This document shows, piece after piece, positions 1 to 8,466 of a DNA stretch of 64,000 nucleotides; position 1 is the first letter of the stretch; each line of letters begins with the position of its first letter. Location: positions 3,400,103 to 3,464,102 of the forward strand of contig NZ_CP054919.1 in NCBI RefSeq assembly GCF_013364235.1. The letters are read 5' to 3'. The position numbers and the translations under genes were made by a program. The notes under the pieces were generated by a model, which worked only from the letters and a program-made list of their open reading frames with translations, ran no database searches and was not told where the DNA came from. Source of the DNA: Kitasatospora sp. NA04385. GTDB lineage: Bacteria; Actinomycetota; Actinomycetes; Streptomycetales; Streptomycetaceae.

Positions 1-556
1 GGCGGGTGTCCGGCGCGTGCGCGGGCCGCCAGCGGGCGGCCCACCCGGCGGGCTCCGCGACCAGCGCGGGCAGCACCCGGCCGCGCCCGGCCAGCCGCCA
101 GGCCAGGTCGTGCACGCCGGTCAGCCAGCGCAGCGACGCCCCGTACGCGAGTTCCGCCGTCCGGCCGCCGGGCAGTTCGACGGTGGTGCCGGGCCAGTGC
201 GGGTCGAACAGTTCGCCGAGCAGTTGCGCGGCCTCGGCCCGGTCGAACAGCAGCGCCGGGATCCGCCACGGCCGCAGCTCCGGGCCGCGGGCGGTGGAGC
301 CGACCGGGAGGTCGGGCGAGGGGGTGGGCCGCGAGCCGAGCGTCGGCAGCCGCAGCGTCAGCCACCGCTCGTCCCCGCGCTCGGCCAGCCAGGCCGGGCC
401 GGGCCCGACGGCGGCCAGCAGCGCCGCGACCTCGCCCGCCGGGCAGGCGTACGGGTGCCGCGCGCCCTCCACCCGCCGCCCGCCGAACGCCCCGGCGTCC
501 TCCGCCCACACCCCGAGCCGGCCGTCGACCCGCCACTGGGCGTGCAGGACGTACAT
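1..556 (-). CDS. SNF2-family helicase, N-terminal part (runs off window)
   Basis: The 5' part of a leftward gene beginning at the ATG at 556-554; the reading frame is open to the window edge, so at least 185 residues are visible. The start MYVLHAQWRVDGRLGVWAED, with later stretches on HPYACPAGEV and LRLPTLGS, matches the helicase-associated N-terminal region of large actinobacterial DEAD/SNF2 ATPases as I know them. The ATPase core (Walker A, DEAH) would lie beyond the window and is not seen. No partner gene is visible on this side; the upstream region holds repeats and a pseudogene. Family assignment rests on recalled resemblance of the N-terminal domain alone. Confidence 0.7.
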   Translation of the reverse strand, partial: MYVLHAQWRVDGRLGVWAEDAGAFGGRRVEGARHPYACPAGEVAALLAAVGPGPAWLAERGDERWLTLRLPTLGSRPTPSPDLPVGSTARGPELRPWRIPALLFDRAEAAQLLGELFDPHWPGTTVELPGGRTAELAYGASLRWLTGVHDLAWRLAGRGRVLPALVAEPAGWAARWRPAHAPDTR

Positions 557-605
557 CGGGCCTCCGGGGATCGGGCGCAAGGACCTTCCAGGGTAGATGC
601 GCGAC

Positions 606-819
606 CAGGGGCCCGGCGGCACGCATTCAGGGGCCCGGGGAACTGTCGGCAGACGAGCATGCACCACCAGGGGCCCGGGGAACGGCGGGTCCGTGCTGCT
701 GGTGGCCGGAGCCCATCGGAGGTCGGGGCTGCTGCGTGCAGTGACAAGAACCCGAAGCAGCTGCGCGCCACGGCAGTGCACCGCCAGCAGCCCGGGCCTC
801 GCCGTTCCCCGAGCCCCTG
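606..819. repeat. CAGGGGCCCGGGGAAC intergenic repeat cluster
   Basis: Two identical 16-bp copies at 628-643 and 668-683, 40 bp apart. A truncated copy starts at 606 and an inverted copy with one mismatch is at 804-819 (GTTCCCCGAGCCCCTG). Similar AGGGGC-CGGGGAA elements are scattered between genes in Streptomyces genomes. Here they fill the gap between the helicase gene and the AAA+ pseudogene and could form a stem-loop between the direct and inverted copies. Confidence 0.65.
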
Positions 820-828
820 ACGGGGCGC

Positions 829-1240
829 TCAGCTGACGTGGAAGACCGGCCCGCGCGCCGTGAACGGCAGCGTCGCGCCGCGCGGAATGTCGGGGCTGGC
901 GGACTGGCGGCGGAAGGGGCGGGCGTAGGAGCGCAGCGGTTCGGGGTGCGGGACGTGCCCGGCGGCCCAGCCGAGCCAGTCGTCGGAGCTGGCCCGCAGG
1001 TGGCCGTGGACCAGGCGGTTGACCAGCGCGGAGGGCATCGGAAGTGGCGGCGGTTCAGCTCGTCCAGGAACAGGCAGTAGGGCTGGTCGCGGGCGATGGT
1101 CCCGGGCGGGCAGAACCGGGAGCGGCCCTCGGGGGTGATCTGCGGGGCGCCGATCAGGTCCTCGGGGGCGAGCTGGGTGCCGAGCAGCGAGACGCACTCC
1201 AGGCCGAGCGACTCGGCGAGGGGATTTCTGGGGTCCGGCG
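829..1240 (-). pseudogene. AAA+ (MoxR/AAA_5-like) ATPase remnant
   Basis: Two pieces of one ATPase lie in different frames. Upstream (about 1039-1227) the frame reads ECVSLLGTQLAPEDLIGAPQ and then YCLFLDELN, a Walker B/sensor segment. From 1038 down to the TGA at 829-831 another frame reads MPSALVNRLVHGHLRAS and continues to FHVS. In intact family members about 40 residues containing the GAGNR sensor separate these pieces, so there is an internal deletion plus frame change. The N-terminal Walker A region is also missing. Not expected to give a working protein. Confidence 0.7.
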
Positions 1241-1310
1241 GCCGGTGTGGAGGGCGCGGCGGGCGGGCGCACCCGGTTTTCCGCGGCGCGGCCGCCGGAG
1301 AGGTTTCGGA

Positions 1311-1357
1311 CAACTTTCAACTTCATGGTTGAAAGTTGAACCAGATCGGCGTACGGT
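1311..1357 (+). promoter_or_regulatory. yceI promoter with perfect palindromic operator
   Basis: Perfect 11-bp inverted repeat CAACTTTCAAC (1311-1321) and GTTGAAAGTTG (1328-1338) around TTCATG. The right arm contains TTGAAA (1329-1334), which sits 17 bp before TACGGT (1352-1357), a good -35/-10 pair. A dimeric repressor bound here would cover the -35 box. TTGAA/TTCAA symmetry is common for MarR-type regulators, but no MarR gene lies beside it, so the regulator is unknown. Confidence 0.7.
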
Positions 1358-1421
1358 GAACCGCGTGAACAAGTTGAAGCCTCAACAAATGGCTTCGGCC
1401 CCCGTCCCGAGGAGAGAAGTC

Positions 1422-2057
1422 ATGGGCATCTTCAACCGCAGCAAGAACACCGCCGCCACCGCCACCGCCGCCACCACTGCCGCTCCGGCCGCCGCCACCG
1501 AGGCCCAGGGCCCGGACCTGGCCCACCTGACCGGCGACTACACCATCGACGCCGCCCACTCCAAGATCGGCTTCGCGGTCCGGCACGCGATGGTCACCAA
1601 CGTCCGCGGCGAGTTCGCCGAGTACGAGGGCAAGCTGTACCTGGACGGCGGCAACCCGGCCGCGTCCACCGCCGAGCTGGTGATCAAGGTCGCCTCGATC
1701 AGCACCGGCCAGGCCCAGCGCGACGAGCACCTGCGCACCGGTGACTTCTTCGACGCCGCCGCGTACCCGGAGATCACCTTCCGGTCGACCTCCGCCGAGC
1801 GGGTCGAGGGCGACACCTACCGCCTGCACGGCGACCTGACCATCAAGGGCACCACCCGCCCGGTCGCCCTCGACCTGGAGTTCACCGGCGCGGCGACCGA
1901 CGTGTACGGCGCCGACCGGGTCGGCTTCGAGGGCGGCACCAGCGTCGACCGCACCGCCTGGGGCCTGACCTACAACGCCGCGCTGGAGACCGGCGGCGTG
2001 CTGATCGGCGAGAAGGTCAAGCTGACGCTGGACGTCTCCGCCGTGCGAGCCTCCTGA
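1422..2057 (+). CDS. YceI family lipid-binding protein
   Basis: 211 residues. An Ala/Thr-rich N-terminal tail (about 1-35) precedes a full YceI domain: GDYTIDAAHSKIGFAVRHAM at the start, then SISTGQAQRDEHLRTGDFFD and PEITFRST, ending in a beta-strand-rich region. YceI proteins form a lipocalin-like barrel that binds isoprenoid chains. There is no signal peptide, so this form is probably cytoplasmic. The ATG at 1422 is chosen because GAGGAGAG lies about 6 bp upstream; the open frame extends further but lacks coding support. It is transcribed alone from the palindromic promoter just upstream and followed by a strong hairpin. Actinobacterial YceI genes are often under MarR-type control linked to oxidative or organic stress. 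Confidence 0.92.
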   Translation: MGIFNRSKNTAATATAATTAAPAAATEAQGPDLAHLTGDYTIDAAHSKIGFAVRHAMVTNVRGEFAEYEGKLYLDGGNPAASTAELVIKVASISTGQAQRDEHLRTGDFFDAAAYPEITFRSTSAERVEGDTYRLHGDLTIKGTTRPVALDLEFTGAATDVYGADRVGFEGGTSVDRTAWGLTYNAALETGGVLIGEKVKLTLDVSAVRAS

Positions 2058-2097
2058 ACCCGCCCGTCCCGGCCGCCCGTCCGGCCTCCCCGGTACC

Positions 2098-2124
2098 GCC
2101 CCCGCCGTCCCCCTCGGCGGGGGC
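2098..2124 (+). terminator. Hairpin terminator after yceI
   Basis: Perfect 10-bp stem GCCCCCGCCG (2098-2107) / CGGCGGGGGC (2115-2124) with a 7-nt loop, 40 bp after the yceI stop. No U-tract, as is usual in this group. Confidence 0.65.
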
Positions 2125-2199
2125 GCCGCCGTTCCCGGAGCCGCCCGTCGACGCCCGCCGGACCGCAGCGCCACGGCCCCTCGGCCGAACAGCGCCCCC

Positions 2200-3165
2200 T
2201 CAGACGGACAGCAGCGCCGCGTCCTCGGCCGGCAGCCAACTGCCCGGCGGGCGGCGCAACCAGCCCTCGGCGGCGGCCAGTTCACCCGCGCAGGCACGCA
2301 GCGCGGCCAGCCCCGGGTGGCGGCCGCCCGGCCGGTGCACCAGGCCGACCAGGCTGAGCGGCACCGGGTCGACCAGCGGCCGGACCACCCCGCCCGGGAG
2401 GTCCCGCGCCCCGGCGGCGGTCAGCACCGGGTCGCCGTGCCGGGCCAGGTAGCGGGCGAACTCGGCGGCGCCGACCGGCGGGGTGCGACCGGGCGCGGCC
2501 GCCAGCCCGTGCGCGCCCAGCAGCCGCAGGCCCAGGTCGGTCCACTCGGCGGTGGCGGGCTGCCCGGCGAACACGTCCACCCGGTGCCCGGCCAGCGCGG
2601 CCAGCGGGACGGCGGGCAGCGCGGCCAGCGGGTGGTCCGGCGGCAGGAAGAGCGCCATCGGCTCCAGCCGGACCGGCAGGTGGGCCAGCCGGGCCCGGTC
2701 GGCGGCGGGCAGCCCGGCGTACCGGCCGAACGAGGCGTCCAGCCGGTGGGCGGCCAACTCCCTTGCGGCGGAGGTGAGTCCGCCCAGGTAGCGGGCCAGC
2801 AGTTCGGCCTCCGGGCAGCGGCGGCGGGCCGCGGCGAGCACCCGTTCGGCGGCGTGGTCCGGCCCCCAGTCCTGGCTGTTGAGGTCGACCAGCAGCGCCC
2901 GGGTGTCGCCCAGCGCGGTGATCTCCGCCTGGAGTTCCAGCAGTTGGCGCGCCTTCGGGAGCAGCGCCGCGCCCGCCTCGGTCAACTCCACGCTGCGGGT
3001 GGAGCGGTGCAGCAGCACGCAGCCCAACTCCCGTTCCAGCGCCTGGACGTCGCGGCTGACGGCCTGCTGGGCCAGGTGCAGCCGCTCGGCGGCGCGGCCG
3101 AAGTGCAGCGTCTCGGCGACGGCGGCGAAGCTGCGCAGCAGGCGGGGGTGGAGGTCGCGGGGCAC
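2200..3165 (-). CDS. LysR family transcriptional regulator
   Basis: 321 residues. The N-terminal winged helix-turn-helix is clear (HPRLLRSFAAVAETLHFGRA, AERLHLAQQAVSRDVQALER, then LGCVLLHRSTRSVELTEAG), followed by a two-lobed effector domain. The GTG at 3165 places the HTH at residues 5-65 as usual. The gene is divergent from an MFS transporter that starts 27 bp away, the classic arrangement of a LysR regulator with its target, so it probably controls that gene. Effector unknown. Confidence 0.9.
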   Translation of the reverse strand: MPRDLHPRLLRSFAAVAETLHFGRAAERLHLAQQAVSRDVQALERELGCVLLHRSTRSVELTEAGAALLPKARQLLELQAEITALGDTRALLVDLNSQDWGPDHAAERVLAAARRRCPEAELLARYLGGLTSAARELAAHRLDASFGRYAGLPAADRARLAHLPVRLEPMALFLPPDHPLAALPAVPLAALAGHRVDVFAGQPATAEWTDLGLRLLGAHGLAAAPGRTPPVGAAEFARYLARHGDPVLTAAGARDLPGGVVRPLVDPVPLSLVGLVHRPGGRHPGLAALRACAGELAAAEGWLRRPPGSWLPAEDAALLSV

Positions 3166-3191
3166 GCCCGGAAGATTAACAACGGGAAGCG

Positions 3192-4520
3192 GTGAATGCG
3201 GCGGAGCGGGTGTTGGACGCCGCCGCTCCCCCGCCCCGAGGCTGGAGGCTCCCCCCACCCCTCGGAGCTCGGAGCCCCTCCTTGTCGCTGCCGCTCGCCC
3301 GCTACCGCCCGGTGTTCGCCGCACCCGGCACCCTGGCCTTCACGCTGTCCGGGCTGCTCGGCCGGCTCGCCCTGGCGATGAACGGCGTCTGCGTCGTGGT
3401 GCTGGTCGCCGACCGGCGCGGCTCGTACGCGCTGGCCGGGGCGGTCTCCGCGGTCGGGGTGCTGGCCGGCGCGGTCCTGCTGCCGCTGCTGGGACGACTG
3501 GTCGACCGGCTCGGGCAGTCCCGGGTCGCGGTGCCCGCGGTGCTGGCCGGCGCGCTGCCGACGGGGGCGCTGCTGCTGTGCGTCCGCTCCGGCGCGCCCG
3601 CCTGGACGCTCTTCCTGTGCTGGGCGCTGTCCGGCAGCAGCCCCGACCTGGGCGGCCTGGCCCGGGCCCGCTGGGCGCACCTGCACCGCGCCGACCCGGC
3701 CGTGCTGCACCGGGCCAACGCGCTGGAGCAGTCGCTGGACGAGCTGTGCTTCATGGCCGGACCGGTGCTCGGCATGGTCCTGTGCACCGCCGCCTTCCCC
3801 GAGGCCGGGCTGCTCGCCGCGCGGGTGCTGGGCACCGCGGGCACCCTGCTGTTCGCCGCCCAGCGCGCCACCGAGCCACCGCTGCCGCCGCACCGCCCCG
3901 GGCGCACCGGGGGGCTGCTCCGGACGCCCGGCCTCCGGCCGCTGCTGGCGGTGTTCCTGGCCGCCGGGGTGCTGTTCGGCTCGCTGGAGGTGACCACGCT
4001 CGCGTACACCGACGCACTCGGCCGGCAGTCGGCGGGCGGCGGGCTGCTGGCCCTGGTCGCGGCCGGGTCGTGCGCCTCGGGGCTGGTGTTCGGCGCGGTC
4101 CGACCGCGTCGCCCGGCGGCGGTGCGGCTGGCGCTGGGCACCGGCGCGATGACCGCCCTGATGCTGCTGCCGCTGTCGGCGGGCCTGGCCGGGGCGGGCG
4201 TGCTGCCGCTGGGCGCGGCGCTGCTGGCGGCCGGGTCGGGCACCGCGCCGACCATGGTCAGCGGCATGACGCTGGCCCAACGGCTGCTGCCCGCCCACCG
4301 GTTGACCGAGGGGATGGCGATGGCGGTCGCGGCCATCCTGGTCGGCATCTCCACGGGTGCGGCGCTCGGCGGCACGCTCGCCCAGCACTGCGCGCCGGGC
4401 ACCGGCTACCTGCTGCCGTGCTGCGCCGCCGCGCTCGCGCTGCCGGCGTCCGTCCGCCTGGCCCGCGGGGTGGAGCCCGGCCCGCGGGGCGGGCCGACGG
4501 CGGGTCAGCGCCAGCCGTAG
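3192..4520 (+). CDS. MFS transporter
   Basis: 442 residues with about ten to twelve hydrophobic segments and an MFS loop motif after TM2 (GRLVDRLGQSRVAV). Lacks a large central domain, so it looks like a 12-TM single-component exporter. The GTG at 3192 is the furthest upstream start that keeps clear of lysR; a start near residue 30 (before LPLARYRPVF) is also possible because the first 30 residues are Pro-rich and not membrane-like. The 3' end overlaps the convergent acetyltransferase gene by 16 bp. Substrate unknown; the divergent LysR gene suggests inducible expression. Confidence 0.85.
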   Translation: MNAAERVLDAAAPPPRGWRLPPPLGARSPSLSLPLARYRPVFAAPGTLAFTLSGLLGRLALAMNGVCVVVLVADRRGSYALAGAVSAVGVLAGAVLLPLLGRLVDRLGQSRVAVPAVLAGALPTGALLLCVRSGAPAWTLFLCWALSGSSPDLGGLARARWAHLHRADPAVLHRANALEQSLDELCFMAGPVLGMVLCTAAFPEAGLLAARVLGTAGTLLFAAQRATEPPLPPHRPGRTGGLLRTPGLRPLLAVFLAAGVLFGSLEVTTLAYTDALGRQSAGGGLLALVAAGSCASGLVFGAVRPRRPAAVRLALGTGAMTALMLLPLSAGLAGAGVLPLGAALLAAGSGTAPTMVSGMTLAQRLLPAHRLTEGMAMAVAAILVGISTGAALGGTLAQHCAPGTGYLLPCCAAALALPASVRLARGVEPGPRGGPTAGQRQP

Positions 4521-5110
4521 ACGTACTCGGGCAGCCGCGTCCCGTCCGCGAAGTGCGCGGTGCCGCGGCCGAGCCGGCGGGCGCCGTGCCGCTCGTAGAA
4601 CGCGACGGCGCGCCGGTTGGCGGCCAGCACGTCCAGCCGGACGGGCACGTCGGGGAAGCGGTCCAGGGCGGCGCGCAGCAGCCGGGTGCCGATCCCGCCA
4701 CCGGTGCGGTCGGGGCGGACGTGCAGCTGCTCCAGCCGGACTTCGCCGCCGTCCGGCACCAGGTGGGCGAAGCCGACGAGGGCCCGCCCGGCCCCGGGGT
4801 CTCGTCCGGGCTCCTCGGCGAGCAGCAGGACGGGGGTGTCGGCGGGCGTCCCGTAGTCGGCCTCCAGCCGCAGCGTCCAGAGCATCTCCTGCTGGGCGTC
4901 CTCCGCGTCGAGCACCCGCTCCGGCACCAGGTGGGCGTACGCGGCGCGGCGGCTGGCGGCGTGCAGCCGGGCGACGGCGGCGGCGTCCGCGGCGGTGCCC
5001 TCGCGCAGGACGGGCGGGGACGCTGCGGGCAGTGACGCTGCGGGCGGGAGCGGGGACGCTGCGGGCGGGGGCGCTGTGGACGGGAGCGGGCGGTGGTCGG
5101 GGGCGGGCAT
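4505..5110 (-). CDS. GNAT family N-acetyltransferase
   Basis: 201 residues. The first 35 are a Pro/Ala linker; a GNAT domain follows (VLREGTAADAAAVARLHAAS, then LEQLHVRPDRTGGGIGTRLL, the acetyl-CoA pyrophosphate loop of type R/Q-x-x-G-x-G, and NRRAVAFYERHGAR near the end). It acetylates an amine of unknown identity. Start taken at the ATG at 5110. Its stop lies inside the end of the convergent MFS gene. Confidence 0.88.
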   Translation of the reverse strand: MPAPDHRPLPSTAPPPAASPLPPAASLPAASPPVLREGTAADAAAVARLHAASRRAAYAHLVPERVLDAEDAQQEMLWTLRLEADYGTPADTPVLLLAEEPGRDPGAGRALVGFAHLVPDGGEVRLEQLHVRPDRTGGGIGTRLLRAALDRFPDVPVRLDVLAANRRAVAFYERHGARRLGRGTAHFADGTRLPEYVYGWR

Positions 5111-5211
5111 CCGTCCAGCCTTCCACACCTCCCGCGACCGCCCGCATCCCTGCCCGGCTTTCCACGCTCCGGGGTTGAGCGTGTCCGAACCGGTGCCCTA
5201 GAGTCGTCCCG

Positions 5212-5241
5212 ACAGGTTCCTGAACGCGTTCGAAAACCTGT
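5212..5241. promoter_or_regulatory. Nested palindrome, candidate TetR operator
   Basis: ACAGGTT (5212-5218) and AACCTGT (5235-5241) flank, at equal 3-bp spacing, the perfect palindrome GAACGCGTTC (5222-5231), giving a 30-bp two-fold symmetric element. It lies in the 307-bp gap between the GNAT gene and the tetR gene, about 180 bp before the tetR start. Symmetry and position suit autoregulation by the TetR protein; no other gene nearby is an obvious owner. Confidence 0.5.
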
Positions 5242-5417
5242 TCCCGGCGGCCGGAGGGGGAGCCGTCCGGTTCCGATTCGCCCTCCCGGTCCGGAGTTGT
5301 CCCGGTCCGGGCTAGGCTCGGACGGGTAGACGACCGGGACGGAAGCGAATCAGGCGGGGCGAGGTGTCAGGTAGCGGCCAGGAGCGGACTCATCAGCGCC
5401 CGGTAGGGTCGGGCGGC

Positions 5418-6188
5418 GTGGAGAACGCGAACGACAGCACGGAGCAGGCACCCGGCCCGCCCGGGTCCGGCGAGCTGGCGGGCGGCCGGGCCCAGCCGAA
5501 GACCGACAAGAGCGAGGCCACCCGCGCGCTGATCCTGGAGACCGCGATGCGGATGTTCCAGGAGCGCGGCTACGAGAAGACCACCATGCGGGCGATCGCC
5601 GCCGAGGCGGGCGTCTCGGTCGGCAGCGCCTACTACTACTTCTCGGCCAAGGAGTTCCTGATCCAGGGCTTCTACGACCAGATGACCTACGAGCACGCCG
5701 CCGACGCCAAGGCCCGGATGGCGCACACCCGGGACTTCGCCGAGCGCCTCCAGATCGCGATCGACTCCTGGATCGACACCGCCGCCCCGTACCACGAGTT
5801 CTCCGCCCAGTTCTTCCGCACCGCCGCCGACCCGACCAGCTCGCTCAGCCCCTTCTCCAACGAGTCCCACCCCGCCCGGGCCACCGCCGTCGAGCTCTTC
5901 CGCGAGGTCCTCCAGGGCTCCGAGCTCGCCCCCAAGCTGGACGCCGAACTGGTCGACCTGCTCCCGGACGTGCTCTGGCTGCACCTGATGATCGTCGTCC
6001 TCTACTGGGTCTTCGACCGCACCCCCGACACCGAGCGCACCCGCGAGTTCGTCCGCCGCTCCACCCCCCTGGTGGCCCGGCTGATCAACCTCTCCCGCTA
6101 CCGGGTCTTCCGTCCCCTGGTCCGCGACGCCAAGGGCCTGATCCAGGACTTCGTGCTCCCCAGCATCGGCAAGACCATCGTCAAGTGA
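5418..6188 (+). CDS. TetR family transcriptional regulator
   Basis: 256 residues from the GTG at 5418. An unstructured N-terminal 35 residues precede the TetR HTH (ILETAMRMFQERGYEKTTMR, AIAAEAGVSVGSAYYYFSAK). The long alpha-helical ligand domain contains AAPYHEFSAQFFRTAADPTS and VLYWVFDRTPDTERT, a signature I recall from a conserved streptomycete TetR subgroup. A longer frame begins at 5364 but adds only low-complexity residues. A sigma-factor gene starts 72 bp downstream and might be cotranscribed. Ligand and targets unknown. Confidence 0.9.
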   Translation: MENANDSTEQAPGPPGSGELAGGRAQPKTDKSEATRALILETAMRMFQERGYEKTTMRAIAAEAGVSVGSAYYYFSAKEFLIQGFYDQMTYEHAADAKARMAHTRDFAERLQIAIDSWIDTAAPYHEFSAQFFRTAADPTSSLSPFSNESHPARATAVELFREVLQGSELAPKLDAELVDLLPDVLWLHLMIVVLYWVFDRTPDTERTREFVRRSTPLVARLINLSRYRVFRPLVRDAKGLIQDFVLPSIGKTIVK

Positions 6189-6260
6189 AGATCGCCGCCG
6201 AGTGAGGGCCCCCGTCGAGTAGGGTCCCCGGCAGGGGGACGGACACGGGCGGGGGCGCGG

Positions 6261-6761
6261 ATGAGGGACGAGGAGACGTCCCGGCTGGTGGTGGCGGCCC
6301 AGCAGGGCGACGTGTTCGCCATGGACGCGTTGATCACCGAACTGACCCCGTACGTCGGGCGGATCTGCGCCTCGGTGGCCCTGGAACACGCCCCGGACGC
6401 GATGCAGGAGGTGTTCGTCGCGGTGTTCCGCGGCCTGCACGGGCTGCGGACGCCGGAGGCGCTGTACGGGTGGGTGCGCGTCATCGCCGTGCGCGAGGCG
6501 GTGCGGGTCGCCCGGCAGCACCGGCGGGAGGTCGCCGTGCCCGACCTGGCGGACGTTCCCGCGGACGGGGACGCGGCGCTCGCGGGCGACGTGGCGGACG
6601 TGCTGCGGCGGCTCGGCCCGCAGCAGCGCGCGGTGCTGGTGCTGCGGCACCTGGAGGGGCTGGACGAGCAGGAGGTGGCCCGGCTGCTCGACGTGCCGGT
6701 GGGGACGGTCAGGTCGAGGCTCTTCCGGGCCAGGGCGGCCTTCCGGCGTGCCTGGGAGTGA
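6261..6761 (+). CDS. RNA polymerase sigma factor, ECF type
   Basis: 166 residues. Region 2 spans about 7-80 (AQQGDVFAMDALITELTPYV; DAMQEVFVAVFRGLHGLRTP; WVRVIAVREAVRV) and region 4 spans about 112-160 (LGPQQRAVLVLRHLEGLDEQ, then EVARLLDVPVGTVRSRLFRA). No region 3 and no C-terminal extension. No anti-sigma gene adjoins; the next gene is a convergent SRPBCC protein. Directs transcription of an unknown regulon. Confidence 0.9.
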   Translation: MRDEETSRLVVAAQQGDVFAMDALITELTPYVGRICASVALEHAPDAMQEVFVAVFRGLHGLRTPEALYGWVRVIAVREAVRVARQHRREVAVPDLADVPADGDAALAGDVADVLRRLGPQQRAVLVLRHLEGLDEQEVARLLDVPVGTVRSRLFRARAAFRRAWE

Positions 6762-6860
6762 ACCCGCCCGACCTCCCCCCGCGCTGCGCTTCTGACCTCC
6801 CTGACCTCCCTGGTATTCCTGCTCTACCCTCCTGACCTCCCTGCTCCGCCCTCCCCGGCC

Positions 6861-7382
6861 TCAGGCCCGGCGGGCCGCGATCCGCGCGCCGAGCCGGTCC
6901 AGGAGCGCTTCGCTGCGCGCCCCCGCGCCCGGCCGGCGCAGCGCCTGCAGGGCGCCGCCACCGGGGAGCCGGAAGGCGCTCAGGTAGCCGAACCGGGTGC
7001 CGCCGTCCTCGGGTTCGGCGGCCATCGCGCCCAGCAGCACCCGGCTCTGCATCAGGCACCAGCCCGGGGCGAGCAGCACCTCGAAGGTCTCCCGGTGGCC
7101 GAGCCTGCTGACCGCGACGGCCCGGAACCGCCCGCCCGCCGCGCCGCCCACCGCGCCATCGTCCGGCCGCTCTCCGGCCTCCGGGGTGAACGACCGTACG
7201 CCGGGCAGGAGTTGCGGGAGTTCGCGCTCCAGATCGGAGACGACCTCCCACAGCCGCTCCGGGGGGACGTCGAACCGGCGGGTGGCGCAGACCGGGTTCC
7301 TCGCCGTCGAGGCGATCACCCGCAGCCGGCGCAGCGGTCCGAGCTCGGCCGTCGGCCAGGTGGTACCGCTCGATTCGGGCAC
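6861..7382 (-). CDS. SRPBCC family (START-like) protein
   Basis: 173 residues. The pattern CATRRFDVPPERLWEVVSDL, a Pro/Leu-rich centre, and GWCLMQSRVLLGAM fits the helix-grip SRPBCC fold, which binds hydrophobic ligands. The GTG at 7382 is supported by AAGGAG 8 bp upstream. The 3' end faces the sigma-factor gene across a pyrimidine-rich 100-bp gap with four TGACCTCCC repeats. Specific ligand or enzymatic role cannot be told. Confidence 0.75.
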   Translation of the reverse strand: MPESSGTTWPTAELGPLRRLRVIASTARNPVCATRRFDVPPERLWEVVSDLERELPQLLPGVRSFTPEAGERPDDGAVGGAAGGRFRAVAVSRLGHRETFEVLLAPGWCLMQSRVLLGAMAAEPEDGGTRFGYLSAFRLPGGGALQALRRPGAGARSEALLDRLGARIAARRA

Positions 7383-7453
7383 GGCCGCGACTCCTTGACT
7401 GATCGGCGCCGGAACGCCCCCAGGCTATCCGGCGCCGTCCGGCCCCCTCCCCG

Positions 7454-8353
7454 TCAGCGCGGGAACAGCTGCCTGACCCGTTCGGCGACCAGTTCGGGCC
7501 GTTCCTCCGGCAGTTGGTGCCCGGCGCCCGGGACGGTCTCGACCCGCAGGTCGTCGCAGAACTCCGTACCGCCCGCGAGGAGCCGGGGCGGGATCACCGG
7601 GTCGTGCTCGCCGGTGAGGGCGAGCGTGGGCGTCCGCAGCCGCAGGGCGTGGAACTCCGCGCGGCGCAGGGCGGCGAGGTCCCGGGCGACGAAGGCCCGG
7701 TGGACGGACTCCCCCGCCAGCGCCGCCAGCGGCACCCGCGCGGCCTCCGCGAACTCGGCGACCTCCGCGGCGGTGAGTGCGGAGCGGTCGGCCGGGCCGC
7801 GGCGCAGCAGGAAGCGGGTGAAGGCGGGCCAGTGGCGCAGCACGGCGCGGCCGAGCGGCGGCCACTCCAGGGCGAGCGTGTACCAGAAGCGCCAGGCGCT
7901 GCCGAGGGTGGCGCGGCGCTGCGGCCAGAGGTGGACCATGTTCAACGCCAGGTACCCGTCGAAGCGTTCGGGTCGGCGGGCGCAGGCCAGGTACCCGGCC
8001 CAGGCGCCCCAGTCGTGGGCGACCAGGAACGCCGAGTCCAGCTCCAGCGCGTCGAGGAAGCCCACCAGGTCGGCCGCCCGCGCCTCGGTCGACCAGCGCC
8101 CGGGCGCACCCTCGGACCAGCCGAAGCCCGGCATGTCCGGGCAGAGCAGCCGGAAGTCCCCGGCCAGCAGCGGCACCACCCGCCGCCAGGCGAACCAGTG
8201 CTGCGGGAAGCCGTGCACCAGGACGACCGGCGGGGCGTCGGCGGGCCCTGCCTCGGCGTAGTGCAGGCGCAGGCCGCCCACCTCGGCCGTGCCGTGCCGC
8301 ACTCCCGCGAGCTCGGGCAACGGTCGTTGTGACGGCATCAATTGACGTGTCAT
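7454..8353 (-). CDS. Alpha/beta hydrolase, epoxide hydrolase-like
   Basis: 299 residues. HGFP (47-50) is the oxyanion-hole motif; VAHDWGA carries the nucleophilic Asp at about 114; Asp about 251 (GEHDP) and His about 279 (GAGHQLPEERPE) complete the triad. An Asp nucleophile in an HDWG context, rather than a Ser, points to epoxide hydrolase or haloalkane dehalogenase relatives; the cap region lies around 140-210. Start ATG 8353 has GGGGAGAG upstream. Stands alone; natural substrate not evident. Confidence 0.88.
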   Translation of the reverse strand: MTRQLMPSQRPLPELAGVRHGTAEVGGLRLHYAEAGPADAPPVVLVHGFPQHWFAWRRVVPLLAGDFRLLCPDMPGFGWSEGAPGRWSTEARAADLVGFLDALELDSAFLVAHDWGAWAGYLACARRPERFDGYLALNMVHLWPQRRATLGSAWRFWYTLALEWPPLGRAVLRHWPAFTRFLLRRGPADRSALTAAEVAEFAEAARVPLAALAGESVHRAFVARDLAALRRAEFHALRLRTPTLALTGEHDPVIPPRLLAGGTEFCDDLRVETVPGAGHQLPEERPELVAERVRQLFPR

Positions 8354-8466
8354 CGGTTCTCTCCCCGGTCGGTTCCGTCGAACGTCCTGCCGGGAAGAGG
8401 AGCCGCCCCGCCCCCGCACTCCCCCACCCCCGCGTGACGTGCACCACAGGAATCGCCCGGCCCCCG

